Assembly (NCBI GenBank): GCA_944548615.1
Contig: OX155960.1
Span: forward strand, 28,397,798 to 28,461,797
Reading direction: 5' to 3'
Length of the DNA stretch: 64,000 bases
DNA from: Micropterix aruncella
Lineage: Eukaryota > Arthropoda > Insecta > Lepidoptera > Micropterigidae
The notes beneath the pieces are model-generated. The model was given only the letters and a program-made list of their open reading frames with translations. It searched no databases and was not told the origin of the DNA. The position numbers and the translations under genes are program-made. Positions 1 to 11,781 of this stretch are shown here, in pieces (positions within the stretch are counted from its first letter, which is position 1; each line of letters opens with the position of its first letter).

Positions 1-521
1 TTAACTCGCAATATAACTTCATAGAGGAAGCATCATAATCGTATGTCGATAATTATTTATCGTACTTAGTCCCGCGCCAGACCCCAATTGTCGATATTTT
101 TTGTAGCGGGCGGCTTGCACGGTTTGCTGATAATGCGGACATTCTCGCAAATATTTTCAAATGCTCTCACAATAAAGATGAGAGACATTTGCTTTGTCAA
201 TGGAGAATATTCCCCATTGGGTGGAATTGAATAGCCATTTCGTCAAAAGCATGTGTACAAAACATTCCAACACGTCGATATGCCGTCGCCTTTTGTGGTC
301 GTGAATAAGTGGCCGCCGCCTTACAGCTAGGGTTCGCGATGCGGAAGTCTGGGAGGAAGGTTTTATAGCTATCCGAAAACTGGTCTTCTTCTGACACGTC
401 ATGCTGAATGAATAGAACTAGAACCATCTGCGTCTTATAATGCAGATACATTTTCGAGGCAAGAGAGAAATAATGAGAATTTAAAACATTAAAAAAAAAA
501 CCTGATAGGACTGTTTACAGT
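1..521. other. AT-rich stretch, nothing recognised
   Basis: No coding frame longer than about 85 codons and no family I recognise. The short frames on the minus strand at 157-451 look like chance. Confidence 0.4.
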
Positions 522-1258
522 CCTCTAATACCATACAAACTATGGTAAATAATGTAGTCGCTTATCCCATTTTTACAAAATTGTATACTAGTGTTTGACA
601 TACAAATGAGTATATTATATAAATGTAAAGCCAAAACTATAAATGTAATTTAATTTAATTTGTGTCTCCCAATATTCTACAGTAACATATACAACTCTCT
701 TACAATTAAAATGTCATAGAAAAAAATCTATTAGCAAGAAACTGATAACATGATACGCCAAAAACAGTTGCTCTCATTTCAGACCTCTAATAGCATACAA
801 TCTATGATAAAATATTAGTCACTTACCGCATTTTTACGAAATTGTATACAAGCGTTTGACATACAAACATGTACATTATATAAATAAACAGTAAAAAATA
901 TAAATGTAATTAATTTTAATTTCTATTTCACAATAATCTACACAAAAATCCAGTAACGAAAAACTGGTAACATGATAAGCCAAAAAATGTTGCTCTAATT
1001 TCATACCTCTAATAGCATACAAACTATAATACAATATGTAGTCGCTTATCGCATTTTTCTAAAAGGTGATTTTACAAAAAGTGTTTGACATACAAACATG
1101 AACATTATATAAATATAAAGTAAAAAATAAACGTAATTTAATTTAATTTGTATTTTACAATAATCGACAGTAAAGTGGACAACTCGTACAATTAAAATAT
1201 CATAGACAAAAATCCAGTAGCATAAACTGATAATATGATATGAGAAAAACCGTTACAA
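522..1258. repeat. Three tandem copies of a 220-260 bp AT-rich unit
   Basis: Units start at about 522, 784 and 1006, each with CCTCTAATA(G/C)CATACAA, and share the blocks GTCGCTTAT, TTTGACATACAAA and ATTATATAAAT in the same order. They have diverged by point changes and small indels, so the array is not recent. A single related copy lies at about 29850-30015. Whether this is a satellite or a duplicated transposon tail cannot be decided here. Confidence 0.75.
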
Positions 1259-1309
1259 ACGATCCTCCTCAATGTCACCTAACTACATAGGTTATAGACT
1301 AACTAGCTT

Positions 1310-1892
1310 GAAGTGAGCGCAGAAGACTCGGACAAAACAAACCACCGTCAAACTCCGCCACATGCCCGTAAGAGGCCAACGCCTTATCCGCGAGATAACC
1401 AGGTATGTTACCCAGCGGGCTTACACTCACGCCCTTAATTCCAATTGCGACCAGATTACTCTGGACTCTCGTCTGGTTACGAATTCGAGGTCTCTCCCTT
1501 ACGAAGCGGTGAAACGGTGCAAACCGAATCTATCGCGACCACGGCATCTTTTGCCCGGCTGTTCACCCAGGATCGGGTAGCCGATGGTCGTTTCAAGAGC
1601 AGTCGCCGTAAGGTCCGTAACCACCCCCGCTCTATAGGAAACAGTACTGCTTCCAGACTCCCCCTACTGTTAGTCAGAGTGCACAGTCAATTGGCTTTCG
1701 CCGCACGTTGCGCAGACTGTCCAGGAGCGCCAGAAAGTTGATTCCTAGGGGAAACTAGGCCTAAGGCCAGAGTCGTGCCCGGGCTCGCACTTCATTCGTG
1801 GAGGCCGCCGGATGGGTGTTGACCCGTGAGTGTGACCAACCCTGAACAGAATGGGTCGTCGTGGCCAACTCAGCAAGGGCCCATTAGCTCCC
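1310..1892 (+). repeat. LR repeat, copy A (5'-truncated L plus complete R module)
   Basis: Shares long near-identical stretches with 9580-9998, 14759-15424, 19594-20045 and 34911-35574. It begins inside L at AGTGAGCGCAGAAGAC, passes uninterrupted through the boundary ACTGTTAGTCAGAG at about 1666-1680, and ends at CCCATTAGCTCCC. This is therefore an empty R1 target site. A frame at 1445-1741 is open across the boundary, as in other copies. The GC content is clearly above the flanking DNA. Confidence 0.85.
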
Positions 1893-2097
1893 AGACGATG
1901 AGGCAACACGGATTGTCATCATCGTTATCGTGCTTAGTATGGTACATACGAAACTAAAACAAACAGGTACAGATTTCATACTTAGTCTGCCTACTGGAAG
2001 TCAACCAAATGTGGTTATAATAAAGTCACTAGTGTGTCACCTCTATGATATCGCTTCACCGTTCTTGGGTCCTCGCCCTAAAACTGTAAAACGTCCC

Positions 2098-2150
2098 TAA
2101 AACTGTAGAAACGGTGCCTCACGGCGTGAGGCACCGTTTCTACAGTTTTA
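2098..2150. repeat. Perfect 25-bp inverted repeat with a 3-nt loop
   Basis: Left arm 2098-2122 and right arm 2126-2150 are exact reverse complements, with GGC between them. A shorter related motif, CCTAAAACTGTAAAACGT, lies just upstream at about 2078-2095. It could be a fold-back transposon remnant or a transcribed hairpin. Nothing around it shows which. Confidence 0.9.
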
Positions 2151-2559
2151 AAGTTAATACAATTTAGTGACGGCTTGATATTATGGTAATTAATAAACTG
2201 ATTTTGAATTTCTACTATTTTTTCCAAGTAATGCATCAGTTTTTTGATATATCATTTCCTTTATTACGAAATTAAATGAAAACTGTAGTATTTAAATTAA
2301 ATTAAAACCTAAATAAACATATTTATCGTTTGAGTCGATGTTACTCAGAAATGGAATTCCTTACTTAGACAAAAAAATATAACAACAGCAGCTATTTGTT
2401 ATACGGTCAGAAATTTGAACTTAACCCCGAGATCGGTCGTTTACCTCACCCGACAGATTCGGTTCTCCGAGAGTGAGTAGTCATAAGTGAAAGGGCGGGC
2501 TTTGCTTTTAAGCGTTCGATTTGCTACTTTATGTAGCTACTTGGTAGCTAAAGCTACTC

Positions 2560-2745
2560 ATGCGGTTGCTGCCACTATGGCTTAATATCTCGTTCTCGGG
2601 GTCGGCACAACTTACAGTACAGCCCCTATCCCCGGGAACGACTCTGTGTCCCAGGCTATCGTGCTGGTTGCTTGGTTTCCCCTGGGGGATTGAACCTCGG
2701 GCGCTACCGGGCGGTTTGCACACCGTGTCAGATCGCGAAACAACA
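2560..2745 (-). repeat. Divergent relative of the LR repeat R module
   Basis: The segment at about 2677-2735 aligns with the inverted R module: GGTTTCCCCTGGG, then CGGGCGCTACC, then GGTTTGCACACCGTG. The close copies have AGTTTCCCCTGGG, CTGGCGCTCC and GGTCTGCGCACCGTG. The rest of the interval is too diverged to align by eye. It is also GC-richer than its surroundings. Confidence 0.45.
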
Positions 2746-2789
2746 CAAAGGCAGAAGAATGAAATGTTATTTTAATTTAGACTGGAATG

Positions 2790-5756
2790 CATTTTTCCGG
2801 ATTTTTCTCAAGATCTTCCACATTTTTTTCAACTGAATACATTTGATTGAAATATCTCTATCGCGAGAGCATAGCGATTAAAACAAAATAAGAATCAACT
2901 TAATATGTCGTTCCTATACAAAAAAAAAAGAATTGCCGATATCAATCGTGACTAGAAAAAGAACTTTCAGTTTTACGCGAATTTTCCAAATTTCCAAGCA
3001 ATTTTTCCAATTTTTCTTTCTGTTAGAACGTTATTTGGACTATTACGAACATTTAACAAAAATGACAAATCGGTTCAGCCATTCAACCTAATATGCGGTT
3101 ACCTAATATGATGGGGAGGTTCTACACACTAGACGCTAGATCCGCTAGAGCGCAGAAAACTCCCTAGCTCCAGGCTGGAAAGTCACATCGATATCCATCA
3201 AACGACCTATTTAACGAGCTACGTCTTTTGAACATAAGGCAAATTTATGCAAAAGTGACTCTACTTTACTATCTCAACAATGTTCATTGGCATAGCATCA
3301 CTGACCACGACATTCTAAGGAAAGTAATTTAAAAAGCAAAACTAAATTTGCCCAAAGGCACTTTTGTACGATTTATCCCAGTCTTTTTGTAGGATTTATC
3401 CCAAAAAATAGGTATTGACGTAAGCTGCATGAAGTGATCTGGAGCGTTCTGGACATGGATGGTCAAAAGATGAAAATCGGATGCTTTATAACCCCAAAGA
3501 CGTGTCGAAAAAATAAAACCACCAGCTCTTGAGTCTTTTAAACGCAAAACAAATAAAATATCTTAAATACACTCAACTTAGACTTTATAATTACGTCCAG
3601 GATAATTTAAAACCATGCAGAAGTTTACGAATGAAAAAAGGGAAAAAATACTTTGTGGCTGATGAATACCAGCTGAGAAAAGGGGGATGCAATTATTTCA
3701 CATATTATCGTTTAAAATGACAAACCTTTTAGCGTTACTACTATCAGTAATAAATATGTATGCATGAAATACAACATTCCTAACATTGAAATAATTGCTA
3801 TGTAAATGTTATAGGTAGGTAAATGTATAAATTTGCATATATATGTATATAGTATCATAGATTTTAATTTGAGTTTAAAATTACGTTCGCACAGGAAAAC
3901 TCTAAATTATAAAAGATAAGAATCTACTTTAGTACGGGTATATCCTAATTTTTGTGTACAAACCATTTTTGCTTCTCTAAAAATAAAGTATTATTATTGT
4001 TAATCCAAGTATGATTTTCATATATTTAACTAAAGTTTACGACAGTTCGCTTTGAAAATCGAGTTAGACAGCGTGCCTGTGAAATGTGAGCGTTCTCGGA
4101 AGGCGTCTCGTTAGCTATGACATTATTTTTAGTAGGAATCATTGGATAGCTTTAAATATCGCCAACAGGCGGAGTAATCTGTTCGCCATATGGTGCACCG
4201 TGGACCATTTTAACTTTTATCTGCCACGAGCCAACGTGTGTCCGCCACGCCTGCATAGCACGCCAGCCGCGCAACAAGAGAAATGACAGTCCAGACAGAG
4301 GGTAAGCACGGAGGTTATTTATAAGTACATCCACAGTTATAGACTTTTACATCCGCCAAAGTGATAAAGTAGCATATATTTGGTCATAAATCCGGGATTC
4401 AGAAGAAATAAAGCAGTCTACAAACCAAGAAGAAAGCTATTTGGTTGTTAATTAAAGGAGTGAATCCAATATTTTTATATTTGAATTTTATTTACAAGTA
4501 AAGTACCACAAATGATTCCAGAAGCTAACGGAAAATCGGTACCTCAATGAAATACATATTTTTGAATAGCTTAGACCTTCAGGGTAATGGTTGATTATGG
4601 GCAAAAATCGCTCAATACATGGGAAGGGGGTCAAATCGCTGTCATCAATTTTGTTTACACTAATAAACACTAAATTACATCAAGGGAGCAGAAATGGTAC
4701 TAATGTAAAAATATAGTTCGAAAGAGTACATACAAATGACTATAGAGGGCGTTAAATTTTATATGATTATTTGAGGTTTTAATCAAATGTCATTAAGATA
4801 ATGAAAGATGCATTGCATCAATGTATGAAATATAAAGAAGATAATCAAAAAATATCAGGATGAAAAGGTGAATAATTAAATATACTTTGATTTCAATTGA
4901 ACATAACAACAAAATAAGACTGATTTTATTAAATATCTGTAGTTAAAAAGGAGACAGGTTTTTTTCGATTTTCAGACATAGAGAAATGGCAATACGCCTT
5001 ATAATTTTATCAAAGTTACGGCGATTAGAAAACATTGGTAAAGGCAGATACTCGTATAGTATGAATTTAGAATTAAAACATAGCTAACTATATGACGGTT
5101 GGATTGAAACGAAAATATAACAGCAGAATAGGGTCAAAATGAAAGAAAACCATAATTGAAAAGAGATGTGTCAAAGCATACAATCGTAGTATAACAAAAT
5201 ACGTATCAGGTAATTTTTTTTATTAAGTATCGATATCTTCAATATAAATATCAGAATTCAAGGTGTTATTCAGGTGTTAATAGCACATGTTTTCTATTAT
5301 ATGGTGTTGGGACAGTCTACTTCTTCTTCAATTGCTCTAACCAGTAAGAATATTTTGACGCAAAAGAATAAAATATTTCTTTCATTATTCATAAAGATAG
5401 CATTATTTTTTTTATTGACATCAGCACTAGTCCGTCTGTTGTAATAATTTCTCAGTAATAATTCAATAGTTTTCATCGTAATATTATTTTGTTGTAACAA
5501 TAGAGTAGTCATTCAAACATATTTCATACCATTATCCATAAATATTAATTTCATAATTTACTTTCATTTTTTTAGATTTTAAAATAATATATAGTATAAT
5601 AATAAAATAATATAATAAATCATACATAGGTTTAAACATGTGTTTTTGATGTTCATAATATATTATAGGTAAAAATGTATTTTTGTTTAAAATTAATATG
5701 AAATGGTGGTGTAGTATTTAAATAGTGAGTTTCATTTAAAGTTTAATCAATAATTA
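2790..5756. other. AT-rich stretch, nothing recognised
   Basis: No long open frame, no motif of a known element and no obvious tandem structure. The block at about 4080-4290 is somewhat GC-richer but has no recognisable reading frame. Confidence 0.35.
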
Positions 5757-5992
5757 ACCCGTTTCTTCAGCGCACGCCGATAAAGCAACTCACCAGCTCA
5801 TTTTTTTCCGACTTGATTTACAAATATCGTGATTTCTTAATGAAAACAAATATCTATCACAATAAAATATAGCACTCATCGATAATACAGCTTTCCATTA
5901 GTGAAAGAATGATTGAAATCGGATTAGTAGTTTCGGAGATTACCCCAAACAGACAAACTTACAAACATTACTTCTTTATAATATCAGTATAG
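5757..5992 (+). mobile_element. Lep1-type Helitron, 3' end
   Basis: The 3' part reads GAAATCGG..AGTAGTTTCGGAGATTACCCC, then CTTTATAATATCAGTATAG and CTAG. This is the widespread lepidopteran non-autonomous Helitron (Lep1) tail, recognised from memory. The left boundary is a guess. No Rep/helicase gene is present, so this is a non-autonomous copy. It supports a moth or butterfly origin for the window. Confidence 0.65.
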
Positions 5993-7160
5993 ACTAGTAT
6001 AGATGAAGGGTTCAGGGGAAAATGATCAATAACATATTTTTTTTTGGAAATGAGATACTAATGCCACCTTGTAGTTTGTTCCTAAACGAATCGAAGCATG
6101 AATCGATTTTGGAATGAAAGATCTTAATCTGGCCTTAAACGAAGGGTGATGATGGTGTTTACATATTACTGAAATTGCGATATAATAAAAATAATATTTA
6201 TTTATAAACAAATCTAATATAAGGCTAATATAATAGCTAGCTAAGGCTAATGTATTCATACATACATAACATGTACGTATGAATATATTATATAACGTGT
6301 ATTCACATTAAATTGATTTACTTATTATAACTCCTAAGTTCCCAATATGTGTGTTTATAAAACAAATAATGCTTAAGTGGGAACACGTATTAATATTTGA
6401 CCTTCAATTTTAATAATTTTGTTTGTAATGTATTGAAAGAGCTGTATTCTTGAATAATAATAATAATAAATCATGCATGAGCTCTGTTGTGCTTTTCCGT
6501 TGTTTCAAACATAATCTTTTCTTTTTTTACAGTGACTACGTTTTTTGAACACTGTCCAGGCTAATGTGAAGTTGTTTTTCCTCGATATCTTCTATAAATA
6601 AGGGCAACGGATACGATAAATAAATCACTACCACTTAAAGTGAACGTCGCAAAAGTGCGATAGCCCGAAATGTTAACTGTTTAATGTCTTCGTCGCTCGA
6701 AATTAGCCAGCAGCGGGTTTAGATCGATCAGCTGTCCGCCTCGCTGGGACAGAATTCCCGCGTTTTCCCGGGACAAGAGGGACCCGCAGTTTGATTCCCT
6801 GCGACGGCACTTTTTCACAACAAATCAAGGGATCGCTTCAAAGGCGACAAACTAATCACGCGCACGAGCAGCTGTAAGAATATTATTTTGATTCAGAGTC
6901 ATCCTTCAGCGCGGCGCAGCGTTGCCAACTATCGTCGTTTGCGATTTAATGCCACTTTACGAGCGTTTTTATAACCGCCGACGCCGATAAACTTGCGCCG
7001 CAAAGATGCGCGTTAAAGTTGGCGTAATACTGAAGGAGCGTCCAATCTTACGAAAAGTTAATAATAAATCGTGATTAATTACCGATTGAAGGGTTCAGAG
7101 GAAGAACGACCTTAATCACAGTTTACGGTAAATTCCTGTAAAGAATTTTAAGTAGATACT
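5993..7160. other. No gene recognised; GC-richer block at about 6640-7030
   Basis: Mostly AT-rich. The block at 6640-7030 has many CpG-containing words and no repeat similarity to the rest of the window. It has no long open frame. It may be unique conserved non-coding DNA, but nothing in the sequence proves it. Confidence 0.3.
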
Positions 7161-7245
7161 GGGCCCAATAGCGTTTCTTCGTGAACTAAAATCGAAATTA
7201 GTTCATGCGAGCGAGACGGGCCGATACGTTAGATCGGAATATGAA
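7161..7245 (+). mobile_element. MITE fragment, one terminus
   Basis: Starts GGGCCCAATAGCGTTTCTTC and continues GTGAACTAAAATCGAAATTAG, matching the terminal sequence of the two complete MITEs at 32943-33241 and 33432-33735. The second terminus is missing, so this is a broken copy. Confidence 0.7.
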
Positions 7246-8758
7246 ATCAATGATAATAACTTTCCAGCATAAAACTACCAAGTCAAATTCAAAATTATTT
7301 ATCGAGTTCAAATTATGAGTACATTCAATTTACAAAAGTCTTAACCTAAATAGGCTGCCGCCTGTTCCAAGGTAGACAATTTATTTTAATTATCCTAAGA
7401 AATCTGTAATATTATATTTATATAAATGAACAAAATCATACATAATGTAACAGAAACATCTTAATTACCTTATAAAAAATCGTAGGAAAATGTCATGAAA
7501 ATTGTCATTATTATTTTATTTTAAAACATGATAAAAAATAATATATATTCATATATGTATTAGTAAGTATTAATATGTATTATTAATATACAAAATAAAT
7601 TCAGAAAAATTAAAATAAAATTACATTTAGAAATAATCAATTTATATTACTAGATATATTATTATATTTTTATTATAATTGAACATGCAGCGGCATAATT
7701 TTAGACTGGACGAAATGTCTTCAAACTAATTCAGATTATTTTATATGCGGCAGGTAGATTTGTGCGGGAAAAGATAAGATCGTTCTTATTACATTCCGCT
7801 TATTACAACCGATCGTTCTTATTACACAAAGCACTGCTTTGGCTCGTTCCGAACTATTTTCCGAGTTTACCTATTTCACTAAAAACCGCAATCGAGCCCA
7901 CTGTCCACACATGCTCGCCTGTTGATCCGCTCCTTCAATATTTCCGAATTGCTGGGAGAGCGATTTGTACAAGCGTCCTTAATGGAACCGCTGAGGAAAA
8001 CAACATCAAAATACCACGCAATCGTCACCTAATGACTGTATGAGCCTGATGAAATTATTAGTTTTAGTACTACTGCTATAGCGACGAAACTATAATTGGC
8101 AACTCCACACTGGTAGCGCCAGACATCAACGATGATATTAATTAATTGAGTGCGGACGTAAGCCAGCAGCTCGCGTCGCGACAGTCTCCCGGCATCTGGA
8201 CGCATCACACGCGCCTCCGTTCGTTTTGATAGTAATTTGAAGAAGTACACATGTTGCCGGTTATAATGAGCTCCTTTATGGCGTCCAGCCGGGCCACCGC
8301 ACTTCACCACAGCGAGCTCCCAACGCGATCGGTGCAGCACACCAGCACATTTTACTACCTGACAACACGCCTTTTTGACAGTTTACATATGCAAAAGCGA
8401 CGGGATGCGGTACAGAGCTTTAAATGTCTTTAAGATATATATAAAATTGAGACGATTGCGAAGTATTCGGCAGACTCGGGCGATTATGCCTTCTGCAATT
8501 AAATAACTATAAAATGTTACTCATTTATTTATTAATTTAATTAATTAACGCATTTACAAAGCATATGTCTAACTAATATTCATATATATTTATGTTTGTG
8601 TGTATATAAACACGGTCGATATAAGCATTAGCATTTACGTACTGCTGCCGCCCAACTAAATGACAGTACTTGTTCGAAGACAGCGAGCTCTCTAGTTTTG
8701 TAAGTACTTATGTTCGGCAAGTTAAAACATTTTTTTTAATACTATGACCTAATGGTCC
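7246..8758. other. AT-rich stretch, nothing recognised
   Basis: Low-complexity TA-rich sequence at about 7500-7700, then ordinary sequence with frames of 60-103 codons on both strands (7762-8433) that match nothing I know. Confidence 0.35.
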
Positions 8759-8854
8759 ATTCCATTTTAATTATTTCCTATTGTGATTATTAGTTATTTG
8801 TAATACAAATAACTTATAACTAATAATGACAATAGGAAATAATTAAAATGGAAT
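8759..8854. repeat. Long inverted repeat, 39-bp arms with one mismatch
   Basis: Arm 8759-8797 pairs with 8816-8854 except for one position. The 18-base spacer itself contains most of a second palindrome, (GTTATTTGT)AAT(ACAAATAAC). This is a fold-back structure. Near-identity of the arms suggests recent formation or gene conversion. Confidence 0.9.
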
Positions 8855-9579
8855 ACAGGTTAGTCTTTTAAATATTTGACAATGTATTTCTCTTTCTTCT
8901 TTTTTTGTTATAATATCTGCACCCAAAGAGGGTGATTTCTGCTAAGTGTTTTCACAATACTTGGATGGAAACTTATTTGTTGGTTGACCTCACGGTACTG
9001 ATACAAATAAAACAAACACTGAGGGAACAAACAAAATGACAATATTTAGACGACTAATAAATAGAAGAGTAAAATACAAATAATTAACATAACCACGAGG
9101 AGTAATATTACAATATTATTACAGAGACATGTTGTTGAGTCTGTGTTAGCATTCAAGCAAGCGAGTGTTGTGGAGAATGTTAGCAAAGGATTTTATAAAT
9201 GTTAAGGAAGTTAAGAGATTATATGAAACAGAGATTATGATTATATCTAGACTAAGAGGGAGTTAAATTATCAGGTCCAAGATGTCCGAAATGAAGTTAG
9301 GGTTGTTATTTACAATACGGCAATTGAAGAAATGATGGTCCAGAGTGCAAACCGCATGGCCGAGGACATGGATTCCGTAGATATGCGCAGGAGAATGGAT
9401 GTGTAAATGATGGAAATTTATTTTCGGTTAAAAGGCCATGGAGCCATGGTTTGGGCATTATTTCGTTTGATTGAGTGAATACTTCTTACCTCCAATGAAG
9501 ATTCTCGCCAGCTCTGGACCTAATTATTATTAAGTTTTGTGTCTATAGCTGTGAAGAAGTCCGAGAGAGACATATAGAG
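8855..9579. other. No feature recognised
   Basis: AT-rich. The part at 9140-9430 is richer in purines and has no stable reading frame. Confidence 0.3.
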
Positions 9580-9998
9580 TTGTCAACTACAACGGGCGAA
9601 CCCGTCACCTCAGGAAGTTTTAACGATTAGTCGTTCTCTCTCCCGTGAAGTGAACGCAGAAGACTTGGACAAATCAATCCACCGCCAAGCTCCGCCACAT
9701 GCCCGCGAGTGTTACCCAGCGGGCTTACACTCACGCCCTTGCTTTCAATTGCGACCAGATTACTCCGGTCTCTCGATTGGTTACGAGTTTGAGGTCGCTT
9801 GCGCGGTCCTCTCCCTTACGAAGCGGTGAAACGGTGTATACCGAATCAATCGCGGACCACGGCATCTTTCGCCCGGCTGTTCACCCAGGATCGGGTAGCC
9901 GATGGTCGTTTAAAGAGCAGTCGCTGTAAGGTCCGCAACCACCCCCGCTCTATAGGAAACAGAACTGCTTCCAGACTACCCCGACTGTTAGTCAGAGT
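9580..9998 (+). repeat. LR repeat, copy B, L module only
   Basis: Begins near TAGAGTTGTCAACTACAACG, the 5' end shared with the other complete copies, and runs to the boundary CCCCGACTGTTAGTCAGAGT at 9981-9998. Relative to copy A, about 30 bp are missing around 9705. The R1 element starts directly after the boundary. The R module that should follow is found inverted beyond the element. Confidence 0.85.
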
Positions 9999-11298
9999 CA
10001 GGAGCTATTTCACTGATAGGTCGGTTATTCTGAGGTACGGTCCGACCAGCGTAAGGAAAACCCCCTCGATGGGGTGTCCGCAAGGGTCGGTGCTCGGTCC
10101 CACCTTGTGGAACATCCTTTTCGACGATTTTCTGGGACTACCATACCCGGCGGGATGCGCCGTCAGTGCATATGCTGACGACGCTCTCCTACTGGTAGGG
10201 GGCAGAAGTCGCGCCGAGGTCGAGAGAAGGGTAGCTGCGTCGTTGGACCTCATCCTCGGGTGGGGCCAGCGTAACAGACTGACCTTCTCACCGGCTAAAA
10301 CTCAGGCGCTTCTCCTGAAGGGGCGCCTCAAGCGTAAACCGGTCATCAGATTGAGCGGCCGCCCGGTATCCTTTCCGGAGTCAGTCCGGTACCTGGGGGT
10401 CGCGCTGACGGCGTCCTTTTCCTTCCTTACGCACGCGAAAATTGTAGCCGAGAAATCCCGGTCCCTCTTCTTTGCTCTCCGTGAAGCGAGCCGAGCCGAC
10501 TGGGGAATTCGTTTCCCTGCGGTAAGGACGATATACGAAGGTGTCTTCGTACCACGTGTGACGTACGCTGCACGTGCGTGGACGGAGCACCACATCCCGG
10601 AGGCAACCCGAGTGGCTCTCTTGCGTGGGCAGCGCATCCCTCTCGTGGCTATGACCGGGGCGTACAGGACGACGTCCACTCTCGCGCTACCTGTCATTGC
10701 GGGCGTCCTGCCCATCGATTTGGAGGTTTTGGAGCGCGCAGCGTTGGCGCGGTATCGTTGGGGAGGACCAGTGGTCTTTCATGGCCTCTCGGTTGACCCG
10801 GCGGGGTATCGAGCTGGGGAGTTTGCCCGCCTGATTCGTGCGGAATCCCTTCGTGTTTGGCAGGAGAGGTGGGATGCTGGCGGCACGGGCCGCCTCACCC
10901 ACTGCTTCTTTCCGTCGGTAGAGGCGAGAATGAAAAATGCGTGTTTTCTGCGGTTCGATCACCATACCACCCAGCTGGTCGGGGGCCATGGGGAGTTCAA
11001 AGCCAAGCTGTCTGACTTTGGACTCTCCCGTGACCCCTGGTGCGTGTGTGGGCATGGACTTCAAACGGCAGAACACGTCATTTGGATATGCCCAAAGCTC
11101 TCGACCGCACGGGATGAATTGGTGCGTGAGGTCGGCGCGTGCGCCAAGCGCCTACCGATATGGTATGCGGATCTGGTCGAGTGTGGGCGTTGTTTCGGCG
11201 CGTTCCGATGCTTCGCGGAGAAGTGGGTTTCCCTTTGGGAGGAGTTGAGGCTTCCGGGAACCCCAGTTTTGGGGTCCCCCCCGACACCTGTGGCGTGA
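9799..11298 (+). pseudogene. R1-clade ORF2 fragment: RT C-terminal half and zinc knuckle
   Basis: A 499-codon open frame. Residues 1-66 are read from the L repeat. Only residues 67-499 are retrotransposon. They hold RT motifs CPQGSVLGP (about 93-101) and the catalytic YADD (125-128), the thumb region, and a C-terminal CxCx8Hx4C zinc knuckle (CVCGHG..EHVIWIC). Endonuclease and fingers are missing, so no active protein is expected. The frame has no internal stop, so the copy is fairly young. The L-RT fusion is accidental. Compared with copy 2 it keeps the native C-terminus, ending at a TGA after PPTPVA. Confidence 0.9.
9984..9998 (+). repeat. Target-site duplication, 5' copy, of the first R1 element
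   Basis: ACTGTTAGTCAGAGT occurs here and again at 11782-11796, flanking the element. R1-clade elements typically make duplications of about 14 bp. The first bases of the truncated element could add chance identity, so the exact length is 14 or 15. Confidence 0.75.
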
Positions 11299-11781
11299 TG
11301 CGAAGGCCACTTCCAGCCCGAAGTGCCCGTCTATGTGCCGTCCCCCAAACCGCCCCCGCGGGCGCGTCCCCTGCCTGAGGACCTTGGTTAGGCCGTCCCC
11401 CACGAGACCGCCCCATGACCCATACGTCTACATACCCCCTCACTAACCACTTAGTCCCCCCGACATCCTGTCTGTGTTTGGTAGCCTGTCTTTGTTTAAC
11501 TTTAATCTCTGCTTTGTGTTTATTTTATTATTATTTTTACGACTATTTCTGATCTTCTTTTGTTGTTATCTTCTTTTGTTTTTTTTTATACTCAATAAAT
11601 GGGTTTTCGGGGTGGTACGGGGGGGGTGGCTACCTTTCTTTATCCCCCGCGCGTATACCCTTCTGGTACGCGCGGGGTGTCGTTGCATGATATCCCGGGC
11701 AGATAAGACGACCACCGTCGTTATAACTGCCCGGGCGGTGGGTGGGTTCTCCACCCTCACCTGCCGCCTTGAAACCACTAA
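9999..11781 (+). mobile_element. R1-clade non-LTR retrotransposon, 5'-truncated copy 1
   Basis: Contains the C-terminal half of ORF2 and the complete 3' UTR of the same family as the element at 15431-19593. The 5' junction is inside the RT domain, where AGTCAGGAGC corresponds to AGTGAGGAGC in copy 2, so AGT is a microhomology. The 3' end reads CCGCCTTGAAACCACTAA with no poly(A) tail. It is flanked by ACTGTTAGTCAGAGT. The left flank is the L module and the right flank an inverted R module. It was incapable of moving from the moment it was inserted. Confidence 0.9.
11299..11781 (+). promoter_or_regulatory. R1 3' UTR with two hairpins
   Basis: Between the ORF2 stop and the end of the element. 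After a T-rich stretch come two stem-loops. Hairpin 1 has an 11-bp perfect stem, 11645-11655 with 11667-11677, and a loop containing ACCCTTCTGGT. Hairpin 2 has a 9-bp outer stem CCCGGGCAG/CTGCCCGGG, 11694-11702 with 11727-11735, and an inner ACGAC/GTCGT stem. Both are conserved in copy 2. Known R1/R2-type RTs bind the 3' UTR RNA to start target-primed reverse transcription. A recognition role here is inferred. Confidence 0.6.

Noticed and set aside
9799..11298. A 499-codon frame that could be listed as an intact gene
   Set aside because: The first 66 codons are repeat sequence and the endonuclease and RT fingers are missing, so it is a truncated retrotransposon copy.
10302..11443. Several 70-137 codon frames antisense to the RT, and similar ones over 16130-19081
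   Set aside because: They are shadows of the GC-rich RT coding sequence and share no independent motif.
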